A stretch of 5,101 bases of DNA from CAXTTV01 sp964247295 (GTDB lineage Bacteria > Chloroflexota > Ktedonobacteria > Ktedonobacterales > Ktedonobacteraceae): the NCBI GenBank assembly GCA_964247295.1, contig CAXTTV010000270.1, positions 1 through 5,101 of the forward strand. The letters run 5' to 3'. The notes beneath the pieces are model-generated. The model saw only the letters and a list, made by a program, of their open reading frames with translations. It searched no databases and had not been told where the DNA came from. The position numbers were made by a program, and so were the translations under genes. Shown piece after piece: positions 1-5,101 of this stretch. Within the stretch, counting starts at the first letter, position 1. Each line of letters opens with the position of its first letter.

Positions 1-398
1 GTAGTGAAGCGACAGATCCCTGGCTCGCACTGGGCAATTTTATGCACCAGTTTTTTGGATATTATAAACATCTGCGAGTAGAGCTCATGCGAGATCCCAT
101 TGAGCTGCCCGAGGATTATACTATCGAACAATTTCAATGGGCAGTGTTTTGCGCGGCCTCCGTTGAGCATCTTTGTGCTACCTATGGCCTTGAGTGTCCA
201 GAATGGGTACTTCAAGACTGCTATAAATTAGTAGAGCCCTGGTATTATGGCATTGGAGCTGATCTTCCCCATGTTCAAGAGAAGCTGCGCGGGACAACTC
301 CTGAAGAGTTTACCCGGCGCAACATCTTTTGTGGCAATCGCGTGTTCCGCAACAAATACGAGCACGAGGGCCGTCAGGGTCGGCGCAGAACCGCCTGA
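1..398 (+). CDS. Conserved hypothetical protein, C-terminal part (5' end outside window)
   Basis: The reading frame is open from base 3 to the TGA at 396-398, and the codons before the first ATG (base 42) read SEATDPWLALGNF, which look coding. The gene therefore most likely starts upstream of the window and ATG 42 is internal. About 131 residues are visible. Landmarks are the DPWLALGNF opening, a WAVFCAASVEHLC helix, a PEW...PWYYG stretch, and a C-terminal RRNIFCGNRVF motif followed by a basic tail (GRQGRRRTA). I recall this layout (ALG-F, AAxxEHL, PWY, RRNIF-G-RV) from uncharacterised actinobacterial and chloroflexotal proteins that may carry an N-terminal helix-turn-helix and sit beside nucleotidyltransferase-type toxins; that is memory, not proof. 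No such partner follows here: the next gene is convergent, with its stop 23 bp away. Function is unknown; the protein looks cytoplasmic, with no membrane segment. Confidence 0.75.
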   Translation, partial: SEATDPWLALGNFMHQFFGYYKHLRVELMRDPIELPEDYTIEQFQWAVFCAASVEHLCATYGLECPEWVLQDCYKLVEPWYYGIGADLPHVQEKLRGTTPEEFTRRNIFCGNRVFRNKYEHEGRQGRRRTA

Positions 399-421
399 CA
401 GGGACCAGATAGCCAGCTTAT

Positions 422-1162
422 TTAATGGGCGGCATTCAAGAGGATTGCGCCCTGAAGAATTCCCATGGTCAGAATTGGATCACCGAAGAAGTGGACCATC
501 GCATGCGCAATGGTGCCAGGGGTCAGACTGCGCTTGCCAATGACGAAGATCACAGCGATCAGCCCAAAGAGAATTGTTGAACTGATGCCGTAAAGAAGCG
601 AGTAGTGCAGCCCGATCAGGCCATGATAGCTGCCCATGAAGATCGCGGAGGCGCAGATCTGGAGCCAGGTTGGAACGCCTCCGCGTCGTAACTGTTCCAT
701 AAAAAAGCCGCGCATCGCTAGCTCTTCTCCAAAGGCCAGAAAGACCCCGATCGCAATCATCAATGGGCGTTCCCAGCTCAATCTCAGGAAGCTTTGGAAG
801 GGATTGGGAACCCGTACATATGATAACAGAAGCCAGAGGATTCCATAGATAATCCCAATTACAATTGCGGTTCGCGTTGTGGGACGCCGCCAGCCGAGAT
901 CCGCCAATGTCTCACCGTGCCGTCGTTGCCAGAGCACAATCAGGCCGACAATGACCAGCATTGCAAGGCCAAAGCCAACCGAGAGATAAAAAGAGGTCAG
1001 CAACAGATTATGAGCCATGGTGCTGGCTAGATAATTGGTAAGCAGCCCAAAGTTGAGTAGCCCCAGCAGAAGCCAGAGCAGAACAACGATCCCCAGGGCG
1101 TTGCGCCACGCGATCAGCGGCGCTAAAGAATGTTTCGAAGCAGTAAGCGGAATTGAACTCAT
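422..1162 (-). CDS. CPBP family intramembrane metalloprotease-like protein (CAAX/Abi family)
   Basis: A 246-residue multi-pass membrane protein with hydrophobic segments at about 20-41, 53-79, 97-115, 132-151, 167-208 (probably two) and 229-243. The CPBP signature is present: E146-E147 with R151 (EELAMRG), then H180 in MGSYHG, then H220-A-M-V-H224 in PGTIAHAMVHFFGD. In the family these residues form the membrane-embedded active site; eukaryotic relatives cleave CAAX proteins and bacterial ones act in bacteriocin maturation or self-immunity. Small deviations: the usual FxxxH has Met176 at the Phe place, and the usual Asn of HAxxN is His224. The key Glu and His residues remain, so activity is plausible. 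The start is fixed by AAAAGGAG seven bases upstream. It is the second gene of an operon, 28 bp after a MerR regulator, so it is probably induced by that regulator's ligand. The substrate is unknown. Confidence 0.88.
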   Translation of the reverse strand: MSSIPLTASKHSLAPLIAWRNALGIVVLLWLLLGLLNFGLLTNYLASTMAHNLLLTSFYLSVGFGLAMLVIVGLIVLWQRRHGETLADLGWRRPTTRTAIVIGIIYGILWLLLSYVRVPNPFQSFLRLSWERPLMIAIGVFLAFGEELAMRGFFMEQLRRGGVPTWLQICASAIFMGSYHGLIGLHYSLLYGISSTILFGLIAVIFVIGKRSLTPGTIAHAMVHFFGDPILTMGILQGAILLNAAH

Positions 1163-1169
1163 CTATCGA

Positions 1170-1177
1170 CTCCTTTT
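1170..1177 (-). promoter_or_regulatory. Ribosome binding site of the CPBP gene
   Basis: On the minus strand this reads AAAAGGAG and ends seven bases before the ATG at 1162. It lies in the 28-bp gap after the MerR stop codon, which supports independent translation of the second gene from a shared transcript. Confidence 0.8.
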
Positions 1178-1190
1178 ATAGTGAACAACT

Positions 1191-2042
1191 TTATACTTTT
1201 TGTTGGATCGGGATTTGTAGCTCGATCAGTGGTTTGTCTCCTCCTGCTGACGTTTGTAGATGGAGATATATACAGCGATAAGGTCCAACGCTTGAATAAT
1301 TGCCTGCTTCTATCCACTCCATCAGTGCAAGGTGGGCGTTCCAGAGACCATCGTACTCTCCATAATGCAGAAGATAAGCTGACTGATCGCTTGCTGGTAA
1401 CATATGCACCTTTACAAGATCAGAAGATGGCAGAGAAGCTTGTGTCAGGAGGGCAGATTCAACCTCCACAGCCATCTCGATATCGAAACGCTCGTTGTTA
1501 TTTTCATAGGCGGTTTCGTGATAGAGACTGCACCAGGGCCCAGTGATCCTACCGTTAACCTGTTGAAGCCAGCCTACAATCGCGATTGCCAGTTTCTGGC
1601 ATTGCAGATAAGAGTTATCTGTGAGGGGAATCAATCCTCGGGCCGAGGCAACCACTTGGGACGGCACAGATTTAACCCGAATATCATAGTCGTGCGGTGT
1701 GCCTTCTTGCTCAATCTGATGCAGGCGCATCTTCACGCTTTCCAGGCGTTCCTGTTCTTGTTGAATGTGATCCTCTAGCTCAGCCTCCTTAAGTTTCAGC
1801 ATGCCGTGCATCTCAGCTATAGAGAGATTTTTATTCAGGACAGCACGAATTTGTTGTAGAGTAAAGCCGAGATCCTTAAGCGCAATAATACGGTTAAGCC
1901 GGGGAAGTTGTTCCAGGCTATAGTAGCGGTATCCATTACCCGGTTGAATGAGCTCTGGTCTTAGAAGACTAATCTCATCATAGTGGTGTAGAGTCTTCAC
2001 CGAGACTCGGGCTATTTTTGCGAAATCACTCACTTTAAGCAT
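1191..2042 (-). CDS. MerR family transcriptional regulator with GyrI-like (BmrR-type) ligand-binding domain
   Basis: A 283-residue three-part protein. Residues 1-70 are a MerR winged helix-turn-helix: KVSDFAKIARVSVKTLHHYDEI, then LLRPE and NGYRYYS, the last being the usual DNA-contacting wing. Residues 72-113 form a charged helix (MLKLKEAELEDHI...) that should dimerise as a coiled coil. Residues 118-283 fit a GyrI-like/BmrR effector domain: GPWCSLYHE (168-176), FDIEMAVEV (186-194), HYGEYDGLW (226-234), MEWIEAG (241-247) and the closing LIELQIPI. Length and order match BmrR-type multidrug-sensing activators. In that class a bulky, often cationic ligand untwists a long-spacer promoter. The matching promoter lies just upstream, so the gene is probably autoregulated. 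Unlike BmrR there is no transporter next door; the co-transcribed gene encodes a CPBP membrane protein. The ligand cannot be told from sequence. Confidence 0.92.
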   Translation of the reverse strand: MLKVSDFAKIARVSVKTLHHYDEISLLRPELIQPGNGYRYYSLEQLPRLNRIIALKDLGFTLQQIRAVLNKNLSIAEMHGMLKLKEAELEDHIQQEQERLESVKMRLHQIEQEGTPHDYDIRVKSVPSQVVASARGLIPLTDNSYLQCQKLAIAIVGWLQQVNGRITGPWCSLYHETAYENNNERFDIEMAVEVESALLTQASLPSSDLVKVHMLPASDQSAYLLHYGEYDGLWNAHLALMEWIEAGNYSSVGPYRCIYLHLQTSAGGDKPLIELQIPIQQKV

Positions 2043-2080
2043 GTTGTATACCTTACCTGTTGTAGCTTACGCTGCTCGTA

Positions 2081-2112
2081 ACTATACAACTCTCCCCTAA
2101 CCGGAGTGTCAA
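2081..2112 (-). promoter_or_regulatory. MerR-type promoter with 20-bp spacer and dyad operator
   Basis: On the minus strand a perfect -35 TTGACA (2112-2107) and a -10 TATAGT (2086-2081) are separated by exactly 20 bp, too long for normal sigma-70 binding but typical of MerR-activated promoters. The interval 2089-2109 is a dyad centred on 2099, with half sites AC-CTCC and GGAG-GT, overlapping the spacer and the -35 edge. The predicted transcription start is about 30 bases before the MerR ATG. The regulator probably represses or poises this promoter without ligand and activates it with ligand, driving both itself and the CPBP gene. Confidence 0.82.
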
Positions 2113-2189
2113 GAACTCTACAAAATCAGAAGACTAGTGTAGGAAAAGCAGGATGGTGGATCGGAGAAGTCCCCTTTTGGGTGAAGATG

Positions 2190-2383
2190 TAGCGCGGCGG
2201 TTTTATCCGCCGAACGTCCCCGACCATCTCACCCTGCCACAGCCTTCTAACCAGTCTAGACGGAGCAGCGTAGTTTTTTTGCCGAAGGTCCCCATCGCCT
2301 TGCGTGTTTAAAGAGGTGGGCCCTCACCTTTCCAATCCAAGGGGTAAAGTTCCCGCCTTTCGCCGGATAAAACCGCCGTGCTA
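2190..2383. repeat. Pair of 25-bp inverted repeats flanking 144 bp
   Basis: The left copy at 2190-2214 and the reverse complement of the right copy at 2359-2383 agree at 23 of 25 bases, sharing the core CGGCGGTTTTATCC. The left copy is itself a palindrome (CGGCGG, loop TTTTAT, CCGCCG); one substitution has broken that inner stem in the right copy. This fits either two members of a dispersed REP-like palindromic family inserted in opposite orientation, or the ends of a degraded small element. No flanking target duplication is evident, so the first reading is preferred. No coding capacity between them. Confidence 0.7.
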
Positions 2384-2527
2384 TGGGGTCGATTCTCTCA
2401 TCTTCGGGGCAACGGGGAAATTTCCCATCCTCGTGGGAGCTGGTTTTCGATGAGACCGTGAGTTGGATTGCTGAGTATTTAGGCGAGATCTGTCCCTTCT
2501 TTATGCAGAACTGCTAATGTTGAAGTC

Positions 2528-2533
2528 AAGAGG
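2528..2533 (+). promoter_or_regulatory. Ribosome binding site deciding the GNAT start
   Basis: AAGAGG ends seven bases before ATG 2541. The earlier in-frame ATG at 2517 has no purine-rich site before it, so 2541 is preferred. Confidence 0.5.
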
Positions 2534-2540
2534 CTTTTTT

Positions 2541-3339
2541 ATGCTAACCTGTTCTCCGCTTGAGAACTCGATACCCATTCAGCACCTTCATTATAAGTAT
2601 CTGTACTCCTTGATCGCTCCAATAGACGGAATGTGGGAGAGCATCATCACAAATCAAGCGGTTTTCTGGGAAATTCGGGATCAGGATCAGCCAGTCGGCT
2701 ATTTTTATCTTGATGCTGGTCGAACACTGTTGCGTTTCCACCTGTGGGAAAATTATCTGCACCGTTTGCAAGAAATTTTTCAATGGGTAGTCTCAGTTAA
2801 TAATATTCAGTATGCGATCGCCAGCACACTTGAGCCTGCATACCTTTCTTTATGTCTGGATCTGCAAAGGAGCTTGATAGTGCATAGCTATCTTTTTCGG
2901 GACTATCGGCGAGTAGAACCGCCAGCCGATCTTAGACAGTATCTGTTCAGAAAGGCTGATATTTTAGAGGTGGACGTACTTATAGAGTTTTATCAAGCAA
3001 ATACAGAGGGGTTAGGAGAGTGGATCGAGGGATTTCTTCATAGACGGCTTGACCGCGAAGAACTTTTTGTGCTGTTTTGATCGAGGGATACTTATTGCTA
3101 CTGGAGAATGTATTCCCAGCCAGAACCAGCCACCATATGTCGATCTCGGTATAGTTGTCTCCCAGTCTAATCAAGGGAGAAGACTGGGCAGCTCTGTACT
3201 CCTTTTATTAAAGGAACATTGCTACCAGTCTGAATAGAAGCTCATCTGTTCCTGCGCTGCTGATAATCTTGCTTCAAAAAAAGCTATAGAGAAGGCGGGT
3301 TTTATCAGTGAGCAGAGAATAGTAAAGATCCAGTTTTGA
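2541..3339 (+). pseudogene. GNAT family N-acetyltransferase, broken by frameshift and amber codon
   Basis: The frame from ATG 2541 runs 179 residues (MLTCSPLENSIPIQHLHYKYLY...) to ...REELFVLF and hits TGA at 3078-3080. Removing one T from the T4 run 3075-3078 joins it to the next frame, giving LFVLF-DRGILIATGECIPS and on into a GNAT core: DLGIVV, an acetyl-CoA loop at codons 211-216 (QGRRLG), then a TAG at 3235-3237 (codon 232), and beyond it KLICSCAADNLASKKAIEKAGF, the usual GNAT motif B, ending at TGA 3337-3339. The repaired product would be 265 residues with an extra N-terminal domain and the acetyltransferase fold at the C-terminus. The pyrophosphate loop is also altered: QGRRLG instead of the canonical R/Q-G-x-G-x-G/A, so the middle glycine is arginine. 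Three lesions together point to a true pseudogene. GNAT enzymes move an acetyl group from acetyl-CoA to an amine; the substrate is unknown. The intact N-terminal piece could still be translated alone. Confidence 0.85.
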
Positions 3340-3348
3340 AGCGTATCT

Positions 3349-3366
3349 GGTTCTTACTTAAGAACC
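3349..3366. repeat. 8-bp-arm palindrome between convergent genes
   Basis: GGTTCTTA, two bases, TAAGAACC: perfect eight-base arms, nine bases after the GNAT stop and 55 bases before the end of the convergent membrane-protein gene. It could form a hairpin with a four-base loop and act as a weak bidirectional terminator, but neither strand has a T run after it and it is AT-rich. A protein-binding site is equally possible. Confidence 0.4.
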
Positions 3367-3421
3367 TCTTGACTCTACACACGGATGATACTAGTAGATC
3401 CTAAAGGTGTATGCTGGAGTG

Positions 3422-3802
3422 TCATGAGGCGATCTCTCTTTGAAAGATCGGTCGGACAGAACGGTCCAGGAAGATATATCCTATTGTCACCGCGCTCAGG
3501 AAGATCCCGAAAAGCGGACCAGCCAGATGGAGACCCCGGTATTCGGGTTGCGTTAGCAGGAAAACCTCATAGAGAATCTCCATAGACTCATAGGCAGCTA
3601 CTGCCCAGAAGGCCCAGAATGCCAGCGTCCAGAGTCCATACACAACCACCAGACCCAGGACCGCGCCCACAATGAGAGCAATAAAGTCACGCGAGCCGGG
3701 CGGAGTAAAAAAGAGGAGAGCCACGCACCCAAGGGCCCCGAAAAACTCGAACAGCGCGAACGTCGTGATACTTGACGGGCGTTGACGACGACCTTTTTGC
3801 AT
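3422..3802 (-). CDS. Small integral membrane protein, function unknown
   Basis: A 126-residue protein with a basic N-terminus (MQKGRRQRPS) and three hydrophobic segments at about 12-32, 41-70 and 95-113. The start has AAAGAG seven bases upstream. The layout RP-S-SIT-FALFEF at the start, GLWTLAFWAFWA in the middle and YIFLDRSVRPIF at the end resembles a widespread set of small uncharacterised bacterial membrane proteins with an N-terminal RPxxIT, a GLWxLxxWAxW core and a C-terminal YLxxxxVRxxF. I recall that pattern but cannot name a domain with certainty. No catalytic residues are evident. It stands alone: convergent with the broken GNAT gene and divergent from the next gene, across a region with a dyad and a MITE. 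Confidence 0.75.
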   Translation of the reverse strand: MQKGRRQRPSSITTFALFEFFGALGCVALLFFTPPGSRDFIALIVGAVLGLVVVYGLWTLAFWAFWAVAAYESMEILYEVFLLTQPEYRGLHLAGPLFGIFLSAVTIGYIFLDRSVRPIFQREIAS

Positions 3803-3828
3803 ATATACGCTCTTTTTCTAAAGAAAGC

Positions 3829-3860
3829 TGCTCTTTAAGTAGAAGTGGTTTAAGAGAGCA
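3829..3860. promoter_or_regulatory. Imperfect dyad upstream of the 3422-3802 gene, possible operator or leader hairpin
   Basis: TGCTCTTTAA (3829-3838) pairs with TTAAGAGAGCA (3850-3860) except for one bulged G, leaving an 11-base loop. It lies 27 bases before the minus-strand start codon, so it could be an operator or a hairpin in the leader. No regulator is identified. Confidence 0.35.
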
Positions 3861-3949
3861 ACGAAACGTGTAAAGATAAAGGAGTTGTACTCTTGAACAG
3901 ACTTGCTCCCAACTCTACCACATTTTAGAGGAAAAGGCAGCTAAACCAG

Positions 3950-4079
3950 TACTCAATGCAGGGTTATTTAATCCTGGCAAGAAAGGGGTCCAGGGGCGCG
4001 GGGCGTCGCTGCTCATCTCCCCCCTCTCTCTCGCTGTGAAGGCAGCTCAGAAGAGAATAAAATAACCCTGTACTCAATG
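3950..4079. mobile_element. 112-bp MITE with 11-bp terminal inverted repeats and 9-bp target duplication
   Basis: The element spans 3959-4070. It begins CAGGGTTATTT and ends with the exact reverse complement AAATAACCCTG; two of the next three bases also match. It is flanked immediately on both sides by TACTCAATG (3950-3958 and 4071-4079), a perfect 9-bp direct repeat, the footprint of transposition. The interior is GC-rich, has no reading frame, and folds partly on itself (CCTGG 3973-3977 with CCAGG 3990-3994; a G-rich part against the C-run near 4018-4024). It is therefore non-autonomous and would need a transposase elsewhere. CAGGG ends with an 8-10 bp duplication recall the ISAs1 family, but that parent is a guess. 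The intact TIRs and target duplication suggest recent insertion. Confidence 0.88.
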
Positions 4080-4201
4080 GCTCAGATTTTGAGAGAAATA
4101 ATAAGCACTTTAATGTATATGAAATTGGAAGAATGTACGTTTACTATAGTAATGGGTATAAATGTTTATATTTAGATTGATGCAGACCTTTGTTCATACC
4201 C

Positions 4202-4207
4202 AAGGAG
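4202..4207 (+). promoter_or_regulatory. Ribosome binding site deciding the start at 4214
   Basis: AAGGAG lies six bases before ATG 4214. A longer frame could begin at TTG 4190, but that would place this strong Shine-Dalgarno site inside the gene, so ATG 4214 is chosen. Confidence 0.85.
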
Positions 4208-4213
4208 TTCCCA

Positions 4214-4849
4214 ATGCAGCAGCCAGCTACACCACCAGCATTTTATCCCGCGCAAAGCAGGCGACGGGGTGTCGCTACTTCTACTGGTCTTATCGTAGGT
4301 ATAATTGCCATTTTGATTATCTTAGGAATTGGGTACGCTACAGGGTTTCATAACGTAACAAACAGTGATCCTCTATCGGCTGTATATGATATTGGGCTGC
4401 TTTTCGCCTTTTTTGTTACACCTTTTCTGGCGGGATTGATCGGGACGCTACGTTCCGGACGTATCAGTTCAGGTACCTTAGCCGGACTGTGGGCTGGGGC
4501 CCTAGTTGGGATCGGCCTGGGTGTATACCTTTTCCTGCTTTATCAGCGGAACGGATCGCCGACCTCTTCACAATCGCTTCAACAGGCTCAGCAGGCTGCC
4601 TCACAGCAGGGTTTGAACATATCACCGCAAGGTTTACAGGCACTTGCCAGTCCTCAAGTCGCGCTTACCGGAGTCATCACGGCAGCCGTCATCCTGTTTA
4701 TCGTGTTTCTGGGTCTGGGAGCATTTTTAGGAGTGATTGGAGCACTGATCGGGAAGATTTTTGCCCGCCGCCCACGAGACTATGAGGCCAATGGTCCAGT
4801 TGTAAGGGCATATACTCCTAACACCGGGCCAGAGGGCGAGCGCCGATAA
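4214..4849 (+). CDS. Four-helix membrane protein, function unknown
   Basis: 211 residues from ATG 4214 (MQQPATPPAFYP...). A short proline- and glutamine-rich N-terminus ends in a basic RRR (16-18) and is followed by hydrophobic segments at about 23-44, 56-78, 86-110 and 148-180. Between helices three and four lies a polar Ser/Gln-rich loop (111-145, e.g. SLQQAQQAASQQG). The helices are glycine-rich (GLWAGALVGIGLGV; GLGAFLGVIGALIG), as in tightly packed helix bundles. The C-terminus after KIFARRPRDY is polar; the positive charges suggest both ends are cytoplasmic. There is no signal peptidase site, catalytic motif or nucleotide-binding motif, and I do not recognise the family. It is probably monocistronic: AT-rich DNA and a MITE lie upstream, and an inverted repeat follows 21 bases after the stop. 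Confidence 0.85.
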   Translation: MQQPATPPAFYPAQSRRRGVATSTGLIVGIIAILIILGIGYATGFHNVTNSDPLSAVYDIGLLFAFFVTPFLAGLIGTLRSGRISSGTLAGLWAGALVGIGLGVYLFLLYQRNGSPTSSQSLQQAQQAASQQGLNISPQGLQALASPQVALTGVITAAVILFIVFLGLGAFLGVIGALIGKIFARRPRDYEANGPVVRAYTPNTGPEGERR

Positions 4850-4870
4850 AGATCATCTAACACCGAAAAC

Positions 4871-4919
4871 AATACAAGTCAGAAACCGGAGTTGATGCTC
4901 TGTATTCCTGACTTGTATT
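4871..4919 (+). terminator. Long-arm inverted repeat after the membrane-protein gene, possible terminator
   Basis: AATACAAGTCAG (4871-4882) and CTGACTTGTATT (4908-4919) are perfect 12-base complementary arms, extendable by two pairs past one mismatch, around a 25-base interior. It starts 21 bases after the stop at 4849, a usual place for a terminator. The stem is AT-rich and followed by CTATCTATAC rather than a T run, so it may instead stabilise the 3' end of the mRNA or be a small repeat. Confidence 0.5.
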
Positions 4920-4968
4920 CTATCTATACTCACCCCTAAGCTTTTCCTGCCCCGGTCAACTTGCTCTA

Positions 4969-5101
4969 GTGGAGCGGGCAAAGCCCCCGCGATATCCACA
5001 ATTTCTAGATAAGGTAGCCGATCACATCCTCTTACGTAAAGTTGGTGGTGGCTACATGTCTGTACACTACCTGTTGCTAAAGTATTTTGCTGAGCATAAT
5101 T
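4969..5101 (+). pseudogene. C-terminal remnant of a NACHT/NTPase-type protein, running off the window
   Basis: The frame of codons starting at 4969 is open to the window edge and reads, over 44 codons, PPRYPQFLDKVADHILLRKV, then GGGYMSVHYLLLKYFAEHN. The block FLD-x-x-A-(5)-LLRKVGGGY-x-x-x-H-x-LL-x-YFA strongly resembles the C-terminal signature (FLDYA...LRKVGGGYIFIHRLLLEYFA) I remember from large NACHT- or ATPase-type proteins of cyanobacteria and Ktedonobacteria. Those proteins run to several hundred residues. Here a TGA at 4909-4911 closes the frame shortly upstream, and no ATPase domain precedes it. The most likely reading is a 5'-truncated fragment; the boundary near GTG 4969 is arbitrary. 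Changes such as HYLLL for the usual HRLLL fit drift. The internal ATG at 5056 is not a start. Confidence 0.6.

Larger units (their letters stand above)
2113..2540. other. Non-coding intergenic stretch with repeats
   Basis: No convincing gene lies between the MerR promoter and the GNAT start. The stretch holds a pair of 25-bp inverted repeats (listed separately), a small GC-rich hairpin at 2314-2329 (AGGTG, six-base loop, CACCT), a T7 run at 2274-2280 without a stem before it, and several similar GTCCCC/GTTCCC words. Short open frames here show no family motif. It looks like decayed repeat DNA. I see no clear promoter for the GNAT gene. Confidence 0.6.
3803..4213. other. Divergent intergenic region with a dyad and a MITE
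   Basis: About 410 bases without a gene, separating two divergent membrane-protein genes. It carries a dyad at 3829-3860 and a 112-bp MITE at 3959-4070, each listed separately. From about 4080 to 4170 it is strongly AT-rich, with TATAAA at 4157-4162 as a possible -10 for the gene at 4214; I could not find a good -35 at 16-18 bp from it, so no promoter is called. Confidence 0.6.

Noticed and set aside
391..432. CCGCC ... GGCGG as a terminator between the convergent genes
   Set aside because: Five-base arms with a 32-base loop, overlapping both coding ends and with no T run; too weak to call.
247..543. Open plus-strand frame overlapping the first gene and the end of the CPBP gene
   Set aside because: It lies across two well-supported genes in another frame, has low-complexity Arg/Ser content and no motif.
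2274..2280. T7 run as an intrinsic terminator
   Set aside because: No stable stem directly precedes it on the plus strand, and no gene ends upstream on that strand.
3369..3397. TTGACT followed by TAGTAG at 17 bp as a promoter
   Set aside because: The -10 matches the consensus poorly and no plus-strand gene begins downstream; it points into the end of a minus-strand gene.
4162..4353. 63-residue frame overlapping the start of the four-helix protein
   Set aside because: Shadow frame; the gene in the other frame has the AAGGAG site and clear membrane helices.
4969..4999. GTGGAGCGGG ... CCCGC-gata-TCCAC hairpin as the end of a mobile element
   Set aside because: The stem has a four-base bulge, has no partner repeat in the window, and overlaps the start of the NACHT-like coding remnant, which explains the sequence better.
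1..5101. CRISPR arrays, tRNA or rRNA genes
   Set aside because: No regularly spaced repeats and no tRNA or rRNA signature were seen on either strand.

Overview
The window looks like chromosomal DNA of a large-genome, repeat-rich bacterium. I lean towards Chloroflexota, class Ktedonobacteria. This rests on the style of the proteins (BmrR-type MerR regulator with a CPBP protein, a two-part GNAT protein, a C-terminal LLRKVGGGY fragment typical of NACHT-like proteins), on loose gene packing, and on degenerate repeats between genes. It is an inference from memory of these families, not a database result.

Layout. 1-398 (+): the C-terminal part of an uncharacterised conserved protein that begins outside the window. 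422-2042 (-): a two-gene operon in which a MerR/GyrI-like regulator is followed after 28 bp by a CPBP-family membrane protein (CAAX-protease/bacteriocin-processing type). Its promoter, at 2081-2112, has a textbook MerR architecture: TTGACA and TATAGT separated by 20 bp, with a dyad operator in the spacer. 2113-2516: non-coding DNA with a pair of 25-bp inverted repeats around 144 bp. 2541-3339 (+): a GNAT acetyltransferase gene broken by a one-base frameshift and an in-frame amber codon. 3422-3802 (-): a small three-helix membrane protein. 3803-4213: a divergent intergenic region holding a dyad and a clean 112-bp MITE with 11-bp terminal inverted repeats and a perfect 9-bp target duplication. 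4214-4849 (+): a four-helix membrane protein of unknown function with a strong Shine-Dalgarno site, followed by a 12-bp-arm inverted repeat. 4969-5101 (+): a previously hidden in-frame remnant of the C-terminus of a NACHT-type protein, running off the edge.

How the genes work together. Only the MerR-CPBP pair forms a clear functional unit: a ligand-sensing activator controlling itself and a membrane protease-like protein. The other genes are single and unlinked. The broken GNAT gene, the truncated NACHT remnant, the MITE and the inverted repeats indicate ongoing decay and small-element traffic. I see no complete new defence or biosynthetic system. The best candidates for a second look are the MITE, the MerR-CPBP operon and the NACHT fragment.
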